Source: JAXGQD01 sp964401615 (GTDB taxonomy: Bacteria > Bacillota > Clostridia > Saccharofermentanales > Fastidiosipilaceae). From it: a DNA stretch of 7,864 nucleotides. Of this stretch, positions 5,974 to 7,864 are shown piece by piece (within the stretch, counting starts at the first letter, position 1; each line of letters opens with the position of its first letter). The stretch covers positions 1-7,864 of the forward strand of contig CAYNZF010000083.1 in assembly GCA_964401615.1 (NCBI GenBank), written 5' to 3'. Below the pieces are notes generated by a model. It did no database searches. It was not told the DNA's origin and saw nothing but the letters and a program-made list of their open reading frames with translations. A program made the position numbers and the translations under genes.

Positions 5974-7713
5974 TTACACAAAACCCAATTCAGACAAGGG
6001 CAGGGACTGCAGCGGAAAAAGGCCGGTGACCGGGTCTTTTTCTTTATAATCACAAAAAACCACTTGCTTACCTTCTGCGGGGTAGAGCAAGGCCACTGCG
6101 CGGGTCGTGCCTTCCGGACGAGGGTATTTCTGCGCCAGAGCACGTTTGATTTCAATAAAGTGCGCTTCTTTGATGCGTAATGAAAGTGGCAAAAAGTTGG
6201 TCGCGGTCGAAGCCAGACGGTCGATAAGCAGCAAGTCGCGCAGCTTCGGGCCCTGCTCAGGCAGCCAGGCACAGAGTGATGTGAAGATCAGGTCGGTCAG
6301 CTCTTCCAAAGAGAGGGTTTTATTAAGCCTGGCTTCAGTATCGACCAGGACTTGGCCCAGGCGCTGAAAAAGCGCGATGGGACTTTGGCCGCAGCGCTGT
6401 GTGAGGTATTCGAGAGTGCCGGCAAAACGCCCGCTGTTGTGCAGCTTGTCCACGGCGCGTTCCACCTGATGCAAGTCGCGGAGTTCAGCGGCGCTCAGCC
6501 AGGGGGTTTCCCTCACTTCGTACGGCGGCTGCGGATCAAAGCGGCAGGGGTAAAGCTCAGCTTCCGTGCGCATCGCACTGCCATGGATCAGTTTTAGAAA
6601 ACCCAACTGCAAGGCCTGTGCTTTCAGCGCGTAGGCCTCATCAAAGCTCTGGGCGAAAAGCGGCAGGTTTTCGTGCGGCAGTCCGGCGATAAGGTCCAGG
6701 TGCACATGCGCTTTGCCACAGGCAATCAGCTGCTCAACGCGGGCGCGCAGCACGTTCATATCCGTTTTACGCCTGACACTGTGGAGCGTCTCTTCATGCA
6801 TGGACTGCAGTCCAATCTCAAATTGAAAGAGGCCGGGCGGAGCCTGGGCCACGATGCTCAGCGTTTCGTCATCCAGCAGGTCACCGGCGATTTCAAAATG
6901 AAATACAAGGCCGCGCGGGATATCCACATCATAATGCTCGCAAAGAAAACGCAGGATCTGTTTGGAGCGCAGCCGCTTGGCGTTGAAGGTGCGATCCACG
7001 AATTTGATCGTTTGGGTCCCTGAGCGAGCCAGCTCCAGAATTTCGGCAAAAGCACGCTCCAGTGGCACTTCGCGCACCTTTTCACCGCGTCCGGAGAGGC
7101 AAAACGCGCAGCTGTACGGGCAGCCCCGGCTGGTCTCTATATAGGCGATGCGCCCCTGCAAGGCGGAAAAATAGTCCGGACCAAAGGGTGAAACTGCGAT
7201 CTTTTCGTGTGCAAAAGCCTCGGCCAGATGCAGCCCTGCCTTGTCGCGAAAGCAGAGCCCCGGCACTTCAGCCGGCGCACCCCGACCACCCAGCGTGTCG
7301 AGCAGCAGCACAAGGGGCTTTTCGCCCTCGCCCGCGATGATATAGTCTACTTCCGGATATTTTAGCAGCAGCTCAGCGGCGTTGTAGCTGACTTCAGGGC
7401 CTCCCAAGACAATGCGGCATTCCGGAAGGGCCGCTTTCACCCGCGTCAGCAGAGCGTAAACCCGCTTGATGTTCCAGATGTAGCACGAAAAGCCCAGCAG
7501 ATCGGGCCGGCCGGCCAAAATCCGCTCTAAAACCGCGTCTTCCCGCTCATTGATGGTGCCTTCGACCACGGTACAGCAGTGCGGTGTCTGAGCAAATTGG
7601 GCAAGCGCAGCATGGAGATACCACACCGCCAGAGAGGAGTGCACATACTGTGAATTGAGCGATACCAGGCTTACGTTGAGAGGATGGACGAGAGGGGGTG
7701 CGGATTCATACAT
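5974..7713 (-). CDS. B12-binding-type radical SAM protein with DUF4080-like C terminus
   Basis: 579 residues, cytoplasmic. Residues about 12-140 look like a cobalamin-binding Rossmann-type domain (NVSLVSLNSQYVHSSL at 13-28, LGGPEVSY at 103-110, AGEGE at 127-131). The classic DxHxxG cobalamin motif is not seen. Residues about 188-390 are the radical SAM core: RGCPYSCAFC holds Cys198, Cys202 and Cys205 (CxxxCxxC) for the 4Fe-4S cluster that cleaves S-adenosylmethionine, followed by FVDRTFN, FEIGLQS (298-304) and LIAGLP (341-346). The C terminus (about 395-570) resembles DUF4080, a region of unknown function. The reaction and substrate are unknown. The ATG at 7711-7713 has only a weak purine stretch upstream, and an in-frame TAG near 7770 limits extension. 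A better AAAGGA lies about 27 bases upstream, so the start is less certain than the frame. It converges on the DsrE-like gene with six bases between stops. Confidence 0.85.
   Translation of the reverse strand: MYESAPPLVHPLNVSLVSLNSQYVHSSLAVWYLHAALAQFAQTPHCCTVVEGTINEREDAVLERILAGRPDLLGFSCYIWNIKRVYALLTRVKAALPECRIVLGGPEVSYNAAELLLKYPEVDYIIAGEGEKPLVLLLDTLGGRGAPAEVPGLCFRDKAGLHLAEAFAHEKIAVSPFGPDYFSALQGRIAYIETSRGCPYSCAFCLSGRGEKVREVPLERAFAEILELARSGTQTIKFVDRTFNAKRLRSKQILRFLCEHYDVDIPRGLVFHFEIAGDLLDDETLSIVAQAPPGLFQFEIGLQSMHEETLHSVRRKTDMNVLRARVEQLIACGKAHVHLDLIAGLPHENLPLFAQSFDEAYALKAQALQLGFLKLIHGSAMRTEAELYPCRFDPQPPYEVRETPWLSAAELRDLHQVERAVDKLHNSGRFAGTLEYLTQRCGQSPIALFQRLGQVLVDTEARLNKTLSLEELTDLIFTSLCAWLPEQGPKLRDLLLIDRLASTATNFLPLSLRIKEAHFIEIKRALAQKYPRPEGTTRAVALLYPAEGKQVVFCDYKEKDPVTGLFPLQSLPLSELGFV
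6016..6041 (+). terminator. Candidate intrinsic terminator for the transporter/DsrE operon, inside the opposing gene
   Basis: An A run (6016-6020) and a T run (6037-6041) flank a GC-rich hairpin: CCGG (6023-6026), loop TGA, CCGG (6030-6033), continued by G6021-C6036 and a G-T pair around a one-base bulge, then five A-T pairs. It lies about 50 bases after the DsrE-like stop and inside codons of the radical SAM gene on the other strand. The A/T symmetry would allow action in both directions, but on the minus strand it precedes the stop codon. Confidence 0.5.
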
Positions 7714-7824
7714 GGTGCAGCTTTCTTTTTGACAAATTTCCTTTGTAATAAAATGCCCTTCCCGCGTATGCTACAGCGGAAAGGGAAGCATTTATAGAGG
7801 GGAAAACAGGGGACCCATAAATTG
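7714..7824. other. Spacer between tRNA-Gly and the radical SAM gene
   Basis: 111 bases. It contains the strong hairpin at 7751-7793 and, on the minus strand, TATAAA (7791-7796), which could be a -10 box but lacks a recognisable -35. Only about 37 bases separate the hairpin from the radical SAM start, so that gene either uses a promoter overlapping the hairpin or depends on read-through from the tRNA. Confidence 0.4.
7751..7793 (-). terminator. Strong hairpin downstream of tRNA-Gly, probable intrinsic terminator
   Basis: On the minus strand AAATGC pairs with GCATTT (forward 7788-7793 with 7751-7756). After a two-base bulge, a 10-bp stem with one G-U pair follows (7776-7785 with 7756-7765 region), with a loop near 7766-7775. 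The descending strand ends in T-rich TTTTATTA. Position just after the tRNA suits termination of the tRNA transcript. Attenuation ahead of the radical SAM gene is an alternative. Confidence 0.6.
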
Positions 7825-7864
7825 TGGAGCGGGTGAAGGGAATCGAACCCTCACGGTCAGCTTG
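7825..7864 (-). tRNA. tRNA-Gly, 3' part only, probably anticodon TCC
   Basis: The visible part runs from the last anticodon base to the 3' end, cut off at the window edge. It shows the 3' anticodon stem (CAAGCTG), a T arm with GAGGG-TTCGATT-CCCTT, the 3' acceptor strand CACCCGC, discriminator T and encoded CCA (7825-7827). An acceptor ending CACCCGC with U73 is typical of bacterial tRNA-Gly. The stem sequence favours TCC over GCC, but the anticodon itself is mostly outside the window. Confidence 0.85.

Noticed and set aside
7825..7864. Possible integration site (att) in the tRNA-Gly gene.
   Set aside because: tRNA-Gly genes are common integration targets, but no integrase and no second copy of the tRNA 3' end is seen in the window.

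Overview
The window looks like chromosomal DNA from a Gram-positive, probably anaerobic member of the Bacillota (low-confidence guess: Clostridia-like). The reasons are a Sec-secreted surface protein made of Cna_B-type and pilin-type isopeptide domains, a textbook AGGAGG ribosome binding site, a tRNA with encoded CCA, and a B12/radical SAM protein of a type frequent in Clostridia. Base composition is close to 50% GC by eye. The genus cannot be named from this sequence.

Layout. Positions 1-3653 (minus strand) hold most of one very large secreted adhesin or pilus-like protein. It is cut off at the left edge and interrupted by a 100-N assembly gap at 1171-1270. From the N terminus it carries a signal peptide, a Thr/Glu-rich octad-repeat stretch, two homologous domains of about 130 residues that I do not recognise, one Cna_B domain, and at least six FctA/Spy0128-like domains of about 111 residues. 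Every visible domain keeps the Lys/Glu/Asn residues expected for an intramolecular isopeptide bond. The stop codon that seems to end the frame beside the gap is an artefact of the arbitrary gap size. The repeat period predicts a true gap of 186 + 333n bases.

Positions 3654-3964 are a divergent regulatory region with three inverted repeats. Positions 3965-5967 (plus strand) are a two-gene unit: a 12-helix major facilitator transporter with a long basic C-terminal tail, coupled by an ATGA overlap to a small DsrE-like protein with a CxxC motif. This unit meets the next gene tail to tail with six bases between the stop codons. A hairpin with flanking A and T runs lies inside the 3' end of the opposing gene and could terminate the plus-strand transcript.

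Positions 5974-7713 (minus strand) encode a B12-binding-type radical SAM protein with a DUF4080-like C terminus. A strong hairpin at 7751-7793 separates it from the 3' half of a tRNA-Gly gene (minus strand) at the right edge.

How the parts fit: the adhesin is a wall-exposed structural protein, most likely sortase-anchored, although its C terminus lies outside the window. The transporter and DsrE-like protein are expected to be made together. The radical SAM gene has no visible functional tie to either. The most unusual content is the adhesin, above all its two N-terminal unknown domains and its internally duplicating repeat array.
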